Shown piece by piece: positions 1 through 8,309 of a stretch of DNA of 64,000 nucleotides; within the stretch, counting starts at the first letter, position 1, and every line of letters starts with the position of its first letter. A model generated the notes under the pieces. The model was not told where the DNA came from. It saw only the letters and a list, made by a program, of their open reading frames with translations, and searched no databases. The stretch covers positions 280,865 through 344,864 of the forward strand of contig JBJLHG010000001.1 in the NCBI GenBank assembly GCA_045564455.1, in the 5' to 3' direction. Position numbers and translations under genes: made by a program. The stretch is from CASICS01 sp045564455 (GTDB taxonomy: Bacteria; Pseudomonadota; Gammaproteobacteria; Magnimaribacterales; AG-339-G14).

Positions 1-613
1 CTTTATTATCATTTGTAATTGGAAAAGATATTATTAGCGAATCATCGCTTATTATTGAAGAAACCTCTTGTTTGTATAGCTTTGGAATCTCTTCATCATA
101 AATATTATTTATTAGAGAATAATAATCTGAGGGAAGACTCGAAGGACCATGAGGTAGTGATAATTTTAAATTTGCTTCTTGAGGCAAGCAAACATCCGAA
201 CAGGCTAGCCACTTAGTTAAAAGATTTATATCTGATTTATCTTTAGCTAATTCAGAACTTCTAACCTTAAAAATAACTATAACTTCGTCGTTATAACCAT
301 AGGTCATTAATGGCGGATAAGGAATTAATTCAGGTTGAGGCCAATAAGGTTCAGAAATTGTAACGCCTTCAGGAAGATTCCATTCAAAAGATGCTTTGTC
401 TCCAGAATCTCCAGGATTTTTCCAATATGTATGCCACCCTTTATCTAATTTATATTTAATGCCAATTAAGAACTCCTCTGAATTAGCAATTAAAGAGTAT
501 TCTGAAATTATTTCTGCTGATGAATTAGAAGAAAATCCTATAGAACTTGTGAACGATATATTAGAAAAGATTATTAAAGCTAATAAATATAATTTTCTTT
601 TAAGAATTTCCAT
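1..613 (-). CDS. DsbD-like protein-disulfide reductase, N-terminal part (cut by window edge)
   Basis: This frame is open from an ATG at 613 to the left edge (204 codons plus one base), so only the N-terminal part is seen. An N-terminal signal peptide (basic MEILKRK, then a hydrophobic stretch) is followed by features of the periplasmic DsbC/DsbD-N domain: GWHTYWKNPGDSG near residues 60-72, a WPQPE segment, a YGYNDEV segment, and the pair WLACSDVCLP with two cysteines. In this family the domain receives electrons from a membrane DsbD core and passes them to periplasmic thiol proteins; the core would lie outside the window. The start overlaps the stop of the upstream YqgE gene by 14 bases, so the two are probably co-transcribed. 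It could also be a ScsB-type protein, which shares this domain. Confidence 0.75.
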   Translation of the reverse strand, partial: MEILKRKLYLLALIIFSNISFTSSIGFSSNSSAEIISEYSLIANSEEFLIGIKYKLDKGWHTYWKNPGDSGDKASFEWNLPEGVTISEPYWPQPELIPYPPLMTYGYNDEVIVIFKVRSSELAKDKSDINLLTKWLACSDVCLPQEANLKLSLPHGPSSLPSDYYSLINNIYDEEIPKLYKQEVSSIISDDSLIISFPITNDNK

Positions 614-1157
614 AATTAGAACTTACAGTAGTTAAATCAAATCCCGCTAATTTTGAAGTTTTATTAATTTTTTCTGAACTTGGAGTATTAAAAATAATAT
701 CGTTATCAGATGGAGTTATTAGCCATGTTCCACTTAGAATTTCTTTTTCTAATTGACCAGCTGACCATCCTGTATAACCAAAAGATACAAGAAAATTTTC
801 AGGTCCGTCATCCTCTAGAATACTCTTTACTAAATATAAATCATTAGATAATGAAACATGATCATTTACAGATATCATTTCATTAAACCTATCGTCCTTA
901 TTATGAAGAATATATACCGTCATAGGCTCTACAGGACCGCCTATTACAATTTTTTCTTTGTTTAATTTTGCTTCTATTTCTTCATTAGCCGACGAAAAAA
1001 AATCTTTTAATCTTATCTCAACAGATCTATTAATGATGATTCCGAAAGAACCTTCACTATTATTTTCACATATGTAAATTAGCGTTCTTGAAAAATAATC
1101 CTCTTCATTTTCTGGTGAACAGAAATAGATAAAGCGATTTTTAAGGCTATCTTTCAT
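600..1157 (-). CDS. YqgE/AlgH family protein (DUF179)
   Basis: A 185-residue protein with the YqgE/AlgH pattern: an N-terminal segment in which a two-residue motif precedes FSRTLIYICE, then GSFGIIINRS (residues about 37-46), IGGPVEP (about 72-78), and a C-terminal FGYTGWSAGQLEKEI block. These are the conserved blocks of DUF179, and the length matches the family. The biochemical function is not established; AlgH was named from alginate regulation in Pseudomonas. In many gammaproteobacteria yqgE is followed by ruvX, but here a DsbD-like gene follows with a 14-base overlap. It diverges from nadA across about 50 bases, which must hold promoters for both directions. Confidence 0.9.
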   Translation of the reverse strand: MKDSLKNRFIYFCSPENEEDYFSRTLIYICENNSEGSFGIIINRSVEIRLKDFFSSANEEIEAKLNKEKIVIGGPVEPMTVYILHNKDDRFNEMISVNDHVSLSNDLYLVKSILEDDGPENFLVSFGYTGWSAGQLEKEILSGTWLITPSDNDIIFNTPSSEKINKTSKLAGFDLTTVSSNYGNS

Positions 1158-1209
1158 TAGTCATAATTATATTAATAATTGAGATTTCTTGTAGAATCTA
1201 TGTTTAACC

Positions 1210-2256
1210 ATGAATGATACAGCATCAAATTTAATTACTTCAGATTTATTCAATGAGCACAAAATACGTATGCTCAATAAAAATTCTATGTCTGATGAAG
1301 AGATAGATTTGATAAAGAGATCAATTAATGACCTTCTAAAAAAAAATAACGCAACTTTAATAGCTCATTATTATGTAGATCCTTTAATTCAGGCTTTGGC
1401 TGAAGATTTAGGTGGTTGCGTTTCTGACTCATTAGAAATGGCTAAATTTGGTCAAAATTCAGAATCTAAAGTTCTCGTTGTTGCAGGTGTAAAGTTCATG
1501 GGAGAAACCGCAAAAATTTTAAGCCCAGAAAAAAAAGTCATTATGCCTACTTTAGATGCTACATGTTCTCTAGATCTTGGATGTCCAGTAGATGAATTCA
1601 AAGCTTTTTGTGATCTACACCCTGATAGAGAAATAGTAGTTTATGCCAATACTTCAGCCGAAGTGAAAGCCATTGCAGACTGGGTTGTTACTTCTAGTAT
1701 TGCCTTAGATGTAGTAGAACATTTAGATCAAAAAGGAAAAAAAATTATTTGGGCTCCTGATAAGCACTTAGGAAATTACATACAAAAACAAACTGGTGCA
1801 GATATGATTCTTTGGGACGCAGCTTGTATTGTTCATGATGAATTCAAATATGAAGGTTTACTTAAAATGAAAAGTCTTCATCCTGATGCTAAAGTATTAG
1901 TGCATCCAGAATCTCCAGCTAGCGTAATAAATTTAGCTGATATGGTGGGTTCAACATCTCAAATAATAAATGCCGCCTCAGAAAAAGAAATAAATAAATT
2001 CATTGTTGCAACTGACAAAGGTATTTTCTATCAACTAACAAAAAAATACCCTGAAAAAGATTTTTATGAAGCTCCAACAGCTGGAGAGGGTGCAACTTGT
2101 AATAGTTGCTCTCAATGCCCTTGGATGGGATTGAATTCTTTAAAAAATTTAGAAACCGCTCTTCAGAATATGAATAATGAAATACTTGTTGATGAAGAAA
2201 CTATTTTTTTGGCTCAAAAATCATTGTCTAGAATGATTAATTTTAAAAATAATTAG
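1210..2256 (+). CDS. nadA: Quinolinate synthase A
   Basis: NadA condenses iminoaspartate with dihydroxyacetone phosphate to make quinolinate in de novo NAD synthesis. It is a cytosolic 4Fe-4S enzyme. The 348 residues match the family length (347 in E. coli). Visible signatures are HYYVDPLIQALAEDLGG with the substrate-contacting HYY, a CSLDLGCP segment, a long central domain with HPESPA, and the C-terminal ATCNSCSQCPWMGLNSL that carries a cluster ligand cysteine. nadC follows five bases downstream, so the pair forms an operon. nadB, which supplies iminoaspartate, is not in the window. Confidence 0.97.
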   Translation: MNDTASNLITSDLFNEHKIRMLNKNSMSDEEIDLIKRSINDLLKKNNATLIAHYYVDPLIQALAEDLGGCVSDSLEMAKFGQNSESKVLVVAGVKFMGETAKILSPEKKVIMPTLDATCSLDLGCPVDEFKAFCDLHPDREIVVYANTSAEVKAIADWVVTSSIALDVVEHLDQKGKKIIWAPDKHLGNYIQKQTGADMILWDAACIVHDEFKYEGLLKMKSLHPDAKVLVHPESPASVINLADMVGSTSQIINAASEKEINKFIVATDKGIFYQLTKKYPEKDFYEAPTAGEGATCNSCSQCPWMGLNSLKNLETALQNMNNEILVDEETIFLAQKSLSRMINFKNN

Positions 2257-2261
2257 TATTA

Positions 2262-3092
2262 ATGTTAGATAAAAATCTAATTATTAAAAGCGTAAAAAGA
2301 TCCTTAGAAGAAGATGATGTCTTAAATGATCTTACAAAATTAGCATTATTAGAAAAAGGCCAAGAAATCACAGAAGCATCCGTGAAAACTAAAGAGAACT
2401 GCGTGATTTCAGGCATACCTTGGTTCAACGAAGCATTTAATCAATTGGATCCTAATATAAACATTAGTTGGAATTTTAAGGAAGGAGATAAAGTTTCATC
2501 GGGTTTAGATATATGTTTTTTAAAAGGAAAGGCACAATCCATTTTATCCGCAGAAAGAACAGCATTAAATTTTCTTCAATTTATGTCAGGTATTTCAACC
2601 AAAACAAACTCTTATCTTGATTTGCTAGGCAACTCAAAAATTAAGTTATTAGATACAAGAAAAACAGTTCCAGGATTAAGATACGAACAAAAATATTCAA
2701 CCAAAATAGCAGGAATAAAAAATCATAGATTTAATTTAGCTGATGGGCTTATGCTTAAAGACAATCATCTAAAAATTCTTGGTGGAATTAATAACGTTTC
2801 CTATTTTCGTAAAAGCGAAGACGATTTTTTTTATGAAATAGAGGTTAATAAGATTATAGAAATTGAACCTGCATTGAAGTTAAAGCCAGACATAATTATG
2901 TTCGATAATTTTAAAACTGATGAAATACTTGAAGGAATAAATATTGTTAAAAAAAAATGTAAGATCGAGGTTTCTGGATTGAAGTCAGAAATGGAATTAT
3001 TAAATTTATCGAAATTGGATATTGATTATATCTCTATGGGAGATTTAACTAAGAATATCAAAGCAATTGATTTTTCATTAAATTTAAAATGA
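2262..3092 (+). CDS. nadC: Nicotinate-nucleotide pyrophosphorylase (carboxylating)
   Basis: NadC converts quinolinate and PRPP to nicotinate mononucleotide, the step after NadA. The 276-residue length is normal for the family. The quinolinate/PRPP-binding core is clear: DTRKTVPGLRYEQKYS, then GIKNHRFNLADGLMLKDNHL (residues about 150-170), and a C-terminal beta-barrel part with IEVSGL and DYISMGDLTK. The gene follows nadA by five bases and its stop overlaps the ATG of the next gene in an ATGA arrangement, so translation is probably coupled across all three. Confidence 0.96.
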   Translation: MLDKNLIIKSVKRSLEEDDVLNDLTKLALLEKGQEITEASVKTKENCVISGIPWFNEAFNQLDPNINISWNFKEGDKVSSGLDICFLKGKAQSILSAERTALNFLQFMSGISTKTNSYLDLLGNSKIKLLDTRKTVPGLRYEQKYSTKIAGIKNHRFNLADGLMLKDNHLKILGGINNVSYFRKSEDDFFYEIEVNKIIEIEPALKLKPDIIMFDNFKTDEILEGINIVKKKCKIEVSGLKSEMELLNLSKLDIDYISMGDLTKNIKAIDFSLNLK

Positions 3093-3811
3093 AGAGTAAA
3101 TTAAAGTTATTGCTTCTAACAACAATTTTTATTTCTTGTTCAGGAAATATTCAATTTGTTGACAAATTTCCTGATAAACCATTCTTAGAAATTAATTTTT
3201 GCCAATATGAAGAAACATTTTCAGTTACAGATTTAACTATTTCAGTAAAAGAAATAAATAGACTCAATTCAAAAAACTTCAATAAAGATGAGATTAATAT
3301 TTTTTACTTAGATCCAAAATTTATTTCTAATGAATATGACTTTGCTTGGTTAAATTTATTTTCATCAAAAAGTGACTTCATCAGATTTGATAATCTTTTG
3401 CAAAATAATAAAAAATATAAAAATTGGGGTAAAACTTTTAACAAAGTTTCAAACTGCAATATTGATAAACAATACTTTTATAAATTATATAATAATAATT
3501 TTTTAGATCTAGAAGGTGGAAAAGTACTTAAAAATTATAGTTTTTGTAAATACTTGCCTTCTTCAGATCTTAATAAAATAGTTGATTTTTTTAATAAGAA
3601 TTACGATGGTTATACTTCTAATATTGGTATTTTAATCCCTGAAATTATTAACACTCAGTTCGATTTTGTATTAGAAGAAAGCTCAATAGAGATTGAAAAA
3701 AACATCTCAATAGTTTCACAAATTGGCTTTGTTGCAGATTGTAATTCAGACTTACCAGAAAAATATAATGATGGTTTGTATTATGATGGTTATTTTTTAA
3801 AAAATAATTAA
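3089..3811 (+). CDS. Unknown exported protein, probable lipoprotein
   Basis: I do not recognise this 240-residue protein. It begins MKSKLKLLLLTTIFISCSG, a short basic start with a hydrophobic stretch ending in a cysteine, which fits a lipoprotein signal with a slightly atypical lipobox (FISC). The mature part has no membrane segments and is rich in Asn, Lys, Phe and Tyr, with several scattered cysteines (NFCQYEE, SNCNIDK, FCKYLP, VADCNSD) that could form disulfides in the periplasm. The gene is translationally coupled to nadC by an ATGA overlap, so it is expressed with NAD synthesis genes, though nothing in the sequence links it to that pathway. Confidence 0.6.
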   Translation: MKSKLKLLLLTTIFISCSGNIQFVDKFPDKPFLEINFCQYEETFSVTDLTISVKEINRLNSKNFNKDEINIFYLDPKFISNEYDFAWLNLFSSKSDFIRFDNLLQNNKKYKNWGKTFNKVSNCNIDKQYFYKLYNNNFLDLEGGKVLKNYSFCKYLPSSDLNKIVDFFNKNYDGYTSNIGILIPEIINTQFDFVLEESSIEIEKNISIVSQIGFVADCNSDLPEKYNDGLYYDGYFLKNN

Positions 3812-3895
3812 GACACTTTTTTATTGATAGAATTTGACTCTACTTTAATTTAATTTAACCTTAAACGCTCTAACCAAATATAAAAAATAAATATT

Positions 3896-5224
3896 ATGAA
3901 TTTTATTAAAATTTGTCTCTTTTTGGTCTTTTCATCAATTACATATACTGAAGTTAATTTGACTTCGAATGCTGATAATTTTCCTCGTTTAACAAAAATG
4001 CTCCATAAGGAAGTTAAAAAAGACAGATATCCAGGTTTTTTAACATTAATTAATCAAAATGGTACAACAATTTATTCAGATGTTGTTGGGTACAGCAATT
4101 TAGAAAAAGAGGAGTTACTGAAAAAAGATTCTTTATTTAGAATTTATTCAATGACAAAACCAATTACAGGAGTTGCTCTAATGATTTTAGTTGATCGAGG
4201 CTTGATTGATTTATCAGACCCTGTTTCAAAATATATTCCAGAATTTTCTAATACTCAGGTTTTATCAGATGATGATAAAAAATTAGTAAAACTTGAAAAG
4301 CCGATAACAGTATTAGAATTGGCAACACATACTTCTGGTCTAGCGTATTCGTTTAGTATTAAAGGTAGAATCAAGGAAATATATGAAGCAGAAAACATAT
4401 ATCCATATTACGCTATCGATAATTTTGGTGGAGACTTTTCAACTAAAAAATATTACCCCAATATATGCGAATTTAGTAAAAAAGTAGCATCTGTTCCTTT
4501 GGCCCATCAGCCTGGAGAAAAATGGACATATTCAATAGGTATGGACATATTAGGTTGCGTAATTGAAAGGGCTTCTGGAGTATCCTTTGGTCAATTTTTA
4601 CAAACAAATATTTTTAACCCTTTGAATATGAAAGATACTTTCTTTAAGGTTCCTGAAGAAAAAAAATATAGAATGACAAATTTATATGGCCATAAAAAAG
4701 GATTTGATAGATATGGAGTAGCTATATCAGATGAAATTAAAAAATCTAAATCAAACCTTATATTGATTGATTCTGCAAAGGAAAGTGCTTATTACAATAG
4801 TATCTCAATAGAGGATGGTGGTTCTGGTTTAGTATCTACCGCTAAAGATTATATGACTTTTGGATTAATGCTCTTGGGAAAAGGTAAATACAAAGAGAGT
4901 AGGATTCTTTCAGAAGAGAGTTTCAAGGTTCTTTCAAGCAATCAGTTGAATGAAAAGAATCAAAGATTCGATGCCTTTGGTTTTGGTATAACTGTTGGAA
5001 TATCAATAGATAGCAGTAAATTAAGGCAAAAAAAGGGTGATGGATCTTTTTTTTGGGGCGGCGCTGCTAAAACAAAATTCTGGGTTGATCCGGAAAATAA
5101 CTTAGTTTTAGTTAATATGACTCAATTACTAGGATCTCCAAAAGACTTAGGTCGAAAAATTGATAAATTAGTTTACAAAGACTTAAAAAATATTGAAAAA
5201 ATTAATAAAGAATCAAGATATTAG
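3896..5224 (+). CDS. Exported serine hydrolase of the beta-lactamase class C / esterase family
   Basis: A 442-residue protein with an N-terminal signal peptide (MNFIKICLFLVFSSITYTE) and the beta-lactamase-like fold. The SxxK nucleophile motif is SMTK in RIYSMTKPITGVAL (about residue 85-88), followed by LLELATHTSGL-like HTSGLAYS, and a YSIGMDILG segment at the YxN position. A C-terminal FWGGAAKTKFWVD segment replaces the KTG box. Such proteins are often esterases, DD-peptidases or amidases rather than antibiotic-hydrolysing enzymes, so the substrate is unknown. Its 3' end overlaps the recX start by 32 bases. A second, distantly similar enzyme is at 57254-58585. Confidence 0.85.
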   Translation: MNFIKICLFLVFSSITYTEVNLTSNADNFPRLTKMLHKEVKKDRYPGFLTLINQNGTTIYSDVVGYSNLEKEELLKKDSLFRIYSMTKPITGVALMILVDRGLIDLSDPVSKYIPEFSNTQVLSDDDKKLVKLEKPITVLELATHTSGLAYSFSIKGRIKEIYEAENIYPYYAIDNFGGDFSTKKYYPNICEFSKKVASVPLAHQPGEKWTYSIGMDILGCVIERASGVSFGQFLQTNIFNPLNMKDTFFKVPEEKKYRMTNLYGHKKGFDRYGVAISDEIKKSKSNLILIDSAKESAYYNSISIEDGGSGLVSTAKDYMTFGLMLLGKGKYKESRILSEESFKVLSSNQLNEKNQRFDAFGFGITVGISIDSSKLRQKKGDGSFFWGGAAKTKFWVDPENNLVLVNMTQLLGSPKDLGRKIDKLVYKDLKNIEKINKESRY

Positions 5225-5642
5225 AATAAAATTATTAGATTTGCTGTCTAGAAGAGAGCATTCTAAATATGAAATATTTAATAAATTGAAGTATCGAGTA
5301 GAGTCAGAAGAAGAACTAAACAAAGAAATTCATAAACTCACAGAAGAAAATTTACAATCTGACTTAAGATTCTCAGAATCATTTATTCGCTCAAGATATA
5401 ATTCTGGATTTGGCCCTGTTCGAATAAAATATGATCTTTCTTCAAGAAAAGTACTGCCAAATATAATTGAAAAAGCTTTTGAAGAAGTCTCTTTTGATTG
5501 GGAAGAAAAATTACTAAAAGAAAATTTAAAAAAATATGGAGAAATGCCACCTTCAAATTTAAAAGAATTATCAAAAAGATTAAAATTTTTTACTCAAAGA
5601 GGCTTTGAACAAGACATAATTAGAAAATTAATAAAATTTTAA
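5193..5642 (+). CDS. recX: RecX family regulatory protein
   Basis: RecX binds RecA filaments and limits recombinase activity. The 149-residue, highly charged helical protein shows the RecX three-helix repeats: LLDLLSRREHSKYEIFNKL, the typical first repeat, then RFSESFIRSRYNSGFGPVRIKYDL in the second, and FFTQRGFEQDIIRKLI at the C-terminus. Translation probably begins at a TTG at 5193, inside the end of the serine-hydrolase gene; no ATG lies at a suitable place. recA, its usual neighbour, is not in the window, and recX is placed instead next to dnaX and recR. Confidence 0.88.
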   Translation: MKKLIKNQDIRIKLLDLLSRREHSKYEIFNKLKYRVESEEELNKEIHKLTEENLQSDLRFSESFIRSRYNSGFGPVRIKYDLSSRKVLPNIIEKAFEEVSFDWEEKLLKENLKKYGEMPPSNLKELSKRLKFFTQRGFEQDIIRKLIKF

Positions 5643-5646
5643 AATA

Positions 5647-7125
5647 TTGAGTTACCTAGTACTAGCAAGAAAATGGAGACCGAAGCTTTTTGATGAAGTT
5701 GTCGGTCAAGACCATGCTGTTAGAGCATTAAAAAACTCTCTCATTGAAAAAAAGATTCACCAAGCATATATATTCAACGGGACAAGAGGTGTGGGAAAGA
5801 CATCGATAGCAAGAATCCTAACAAAGGCATTTAATTGTGAAAATTTAATTGACGGAGAGCCATGTAATACTTGCTCATCATGCAATGCTATAAATAATAA
5901 TTCTTCCATTGATTTTCAAGAGATAGATGCTGCCTCAAGGAGATCAAGAGATGAAACTATGAGCTTATTGGAAACAGTTCCTTACATGCCAGCAACATCT
6001 AAGTATAAAGTCTACTTAATTGATGAAGTTCATATGCTGACTAAAGAAAGTTTTAATGCTTTGTTGAAAACTCTTGAAGAACCGCCGCCTCATGTAATTT
6101 TTATGTTTGCTACGACAGAGATTGAAAAGGTTCCACCGACTATTTTATCGAGATGTCTTCAATTAAATCTTAGATCTGTATTAGGAAAAGATATTTCGAA
6201 TCAACTCATTAAAATATTTAAAGAAGAAAAAGTATTGTATGACGATGGATCTATTGCATTAATAGCTGATGCTGCAAAAGGAAGCATTAGAGATGCTTTA
6301 ACAATATCAGAAAAAGTTATTTCTTATTGCGGAGGTAATTTAGAAAAAAAATCCGTCCAAGATATATTAGGAATTCCCGATGATGAGTCTATTTTCAAAA
6401 TTCTTAATATTTTGAAAGATAAAGATGCAAATGCATTAGTTAAATTTCTAGATCAGTTTGATCAGGATCAATCTTGCGAAAGAATGCTTGAAACTCTCTT
6501 AACATTAGTCCAAAAGGTTTCTATTTATCAATTCAGTGATAAAAAAGACTCTTTGCTAGAACAGTTTTCAGATATCAGTCCCGAATATCTTCAATTAATT
6601 TATCAAATAGGGATAGATAATAAAAAATATTTTAAATCAACTGCTGATGCTCTAGGGTTACTATCTATGACTTTGATAAAAATGATTGCTTTCTCTGAAG
6701 TAGAAAAAAAAAATTTTAGCCTAAGCGCCAAACAATTAAATTCATTAGGTGCTGATTCAGAATTTATATGGAAGGAAGTCTTTACTAAAATGGAAGTTTC
6801 TAATTTATTGAAACAAATTTTATTCTTCTCTAGCGCTAAAAAAGATAATGAAGATATAGTTATCTCTTTGCCAAAAGATAAATTAACTAGATTAAGTGAT
6901 AATTATAAAGAAGAAATTAGAGCTTCTTTGAACGAGTTCTTTAAATCAAATATGAGAATCTCGTATGATTCAAATTTAGATAAAACTCTTTCTCCACACT
7001 TTATCGATCAAGAACAAAAAAACAAAGAATCGGATGAAGCTAAAAATAGTTTATCAAATGATCTTGGATTTAAAAAAATATCCAAAGAGATAGACATAAA
7101 CTTAAAAAATATAAATAAAAAGTAA
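5647..7125 (+). CDS. dnaX: DNA polymerase III gamma/tau subunit
   Basis: DnaX is the ATPase of the clamp loader at the replication fork. It starts at a TTG (SYLVLARKWRP follows) four bases after recX. Visible parts are the Walker A motif GTRGVGKTS (about residues 45-53), the zinc module with C-x8-C-x2-C-x2-C (from CENLIDGEPC to SSCNA), Walker B YLIDEVHML, and sensor 1/arginine finger PPTILSRC. At 492 residues it is clearly shorter than E. coli tau (643), so domains IV-V are reduced. An A10 run at 6704-6713 could create a shorter gamma-like form. recR follows two bases downstream; ybaB, which usually lies between them, is absent. Confidence 0.95.
   Translation: MSYLVLARKWRPKLFDEVVGQDHAVRALKNSLIEKKIHQAYIFNGTRGVGKTSIARILTKAFNCENLIDGEPCNTCSSCNAINNNSSIDFQEIDAASRRSRDETMSLLETVPYMPATSKYKVYLIDEVHMLTKESFNALLKTLEEPPPHVIFMFATTEIEKVPPTILSRCLQLNLRSVLGKDISNQLIKIFKEEKVLYDDGSIALIADAAKGSIRDALTISEKVISYCGGNLEKKSVQDILGIPDDESIFKILNILKDKDANALVKFLDQFDQDQSCERMLETLLTLVQKVSIYQFSDKKDSLLEQFSDISPEYLQLIYQIGIDNKKYFKSTADALGLLSMTLIKMIAFSEVEKKNFSLSAKQLNSLGADSEFIWKEVFTKMEVSNLLKQILFFSSAKKDNEDIVISLPKDKLTRLSDNYKEEIRASLNEFFKSNMRISYDSNLDKTLSPHFIDQEQKNKESDEAKNSLSNDLGFKKISKEIDINLKNINKK
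6704..6713 (+). other. A10 run inside dnaX, possible programmed slippage site
   Basis: Ten consecutive adenines lie at codons 353-356 of dnaX (reading GAA AAA AAA AAT TTT). If one A is added, or the ribosome slips back by one base, the frame reads AAA TTT TAG and stops, giving a protein of about 357 residues. Deletion of one A reads ATT TTA GCC TAA and also stops. The truncation would fall near the end of the clamp-loader core, as for gamma in E. coli and Thermus. Chance occurrence is possible in such AT-rich DNA. Confidence 0.4.
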
Positions 7126-7127
7126 AA

Positions 7128-7733
7128 GTGAAGATAAGTAATAATATAGAAGCATTAATAGATGCGTTAAAAATTCTTCCTGGTGTAGGCCCTAAGACGG
7201 CTAAAAGAATGGCTTTGAACTTACTAAGTAAAAATAAAGATGGAGCAGAGCAAATAGCTTCTTCAATTCAAAATGCTATTGAAACCATTAGAGCTTGCGA
7301 TTCTTGCGGAGTAATCAATGATCTAAAAGAGTGTAATATTTGTTCTAGCGCATCTAGAGATAACTTTTCTCTGTGTTTGGTTGAAACAACCTCTGATTTA
7401 TTTTCGATAGAAGAAACTAAAGAATTTGGTGGAAAATATTTTGTATTAAATGGATTATTGTCACCTATAGAAAACATTGGACCTGAAGAGTTAAAAATTC
7501 CTAAACTAATAGAAATTTGTAAAAAAAGGACTGTTAAAGAGGTTATTATTGCTCTAAATTCAACACTTGAAGGAGAAGCAACAAGCTACTACTTATTAGA
7601 TAAATTAGAGGGTTTGGATATTAAAATATCAAAACTAGCTCAAGGCGTCCCTGCTGGAGGCGACCTTAACTATGTTGATAGCAACACTTTGAGGCAGGCT
7701 TTTTCATGGCGAAGAGAATTAGAAAAAAATTAA
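7128..7733 (+). CDS. recR: Recombination protein RecR
   Basis: RecR works with RecO and RecF to load RecA at single-strand gaps. The 201-residue protein has the standard layout: an N-terminal helix-hairpin-helix (LPGVGPKTAKRMAL), a C4 zinc finger (CDSCGVINDLKECNICSS), a Toprim domain with CLVETTSDLFSIEE, and a C-terminal ATP-binding-like region ending GLDIKISKLAQGVPAGGDL and ALNSTLEGEATSYYL. It starts at a GTG two bases after dnaX, so they are co-transcribed. The length equals the E. coli protein. Confidence 0.97.
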   Translation: MKISNNIEALIDALKILPGVGPKTAKRMALNLLSKNKDGAEQIASSIQNAIETIRACDSCGVINDLKECNICSSASRDNFSLCLVETTSDLFSIEETKEFGGKYFVLNGLLSPIENIGPEELKIPKLIEICKKRTVKEVIIALNSTLEGEATSYYLLDKLEGLDIKISKLAQGVPAGGDLNYVDSNTLRQAFSWRRELEKN

Positions 7734-7736
7734 ATT

Positions 7737-8309
7737 ATGACGATAAAATCAGATAAATGGATAAAAAAAATGTCAGTGGAAAAAGCCATGATTAGTCCGT
7801 TTGAAGAATCTCAGATTAAGTTAGACGAAGAAACTAATAGAAAATTAATATCCTATGGACTTTCTAGTTATGGCTACGACGTGAGATGTTCAAAACATTT
7901 TAAAGTTTTTACAAATATAAACTCTGCAACCGTTGATCCAAAAAATTTTGATAAAGGAAGTTTTGTAGATTTTGAAGGGGATGAGTGCATTATTCCTCCA
8001 AATTCATTTGCCTTAGCAAGTACCATTGAATATTTCAAAATACCGAGAAATGTGTTGACTGTGTGCTTGGGAAAATCTACCTATGCCAGGTGCGGTATCA
8101 TTGTGAACGTAACGCCTCTTGAACCAGAATGGGAGGGTCATGTCACTCTGGAATTTTCAAATACTACTAGCTTGCCAGCAAAAATTTATGCTGAAGAGGG
8201 CGTAGCTCAAATGTTATTTTTTGAATCAGATGAGGAATGTGAAATAAGTTATAAAGATAGGGGGGGTAAGTATCAAGGCCAAGAGGGGGTAACATTACCT
8301 AAAGCTTAG
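7737..8309 (+). CDS. dcd: dCTP deaminase
   Basis: Dcd deaminates dCTP to dUTP, feeding dTMP synthesis. The 190-residue protein matches the Pseudomonas-type Dcd throughout: SYGLSSYGYDVRCSKHFKVF near the start, the substrate loop GKSTYARCGIIVNVTPLEPEWEGH with the catalytic glutamate, and the C-terminal DRGGKYQGQEGVTLPK lid. The ATG at 7737 gives the N-terminus TIKSDKWIKKM, which fits the family. It begins three bases after recR. The last 11 bases overlap the convergent DUF3108 gene. Confidence 0.96.
   Translation: MTIKSDKWIKKMSVEKAMISPFEESQIKLDEETNRKLISYGLSSYGYDVRCSKHFKVFTNINSATVDPKNFDKGSFVDFEGDECIIPPNSFALASTIEYFKIPRNVLTVCLGKSTYARCGIIVNVTPLEPEWEGHVTLEFSNTTSLPAKIYAEEGVAQMLFFESDEECEISYKDRGGKYQGQEGVTLPKA

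Noticed and set aside
19..216. Plus-strand open frame at the left edge
   Set aside because: It runs opposite a minus-strand frame with clear DsbD-N motifs and a signal peptide.
3896..5224. Antibiotic-resistance beta-lactamase
   Set aside because: Only the SxxK motif is clear; the KTG box is absent, and this large family is mostly esterases and peptidases.
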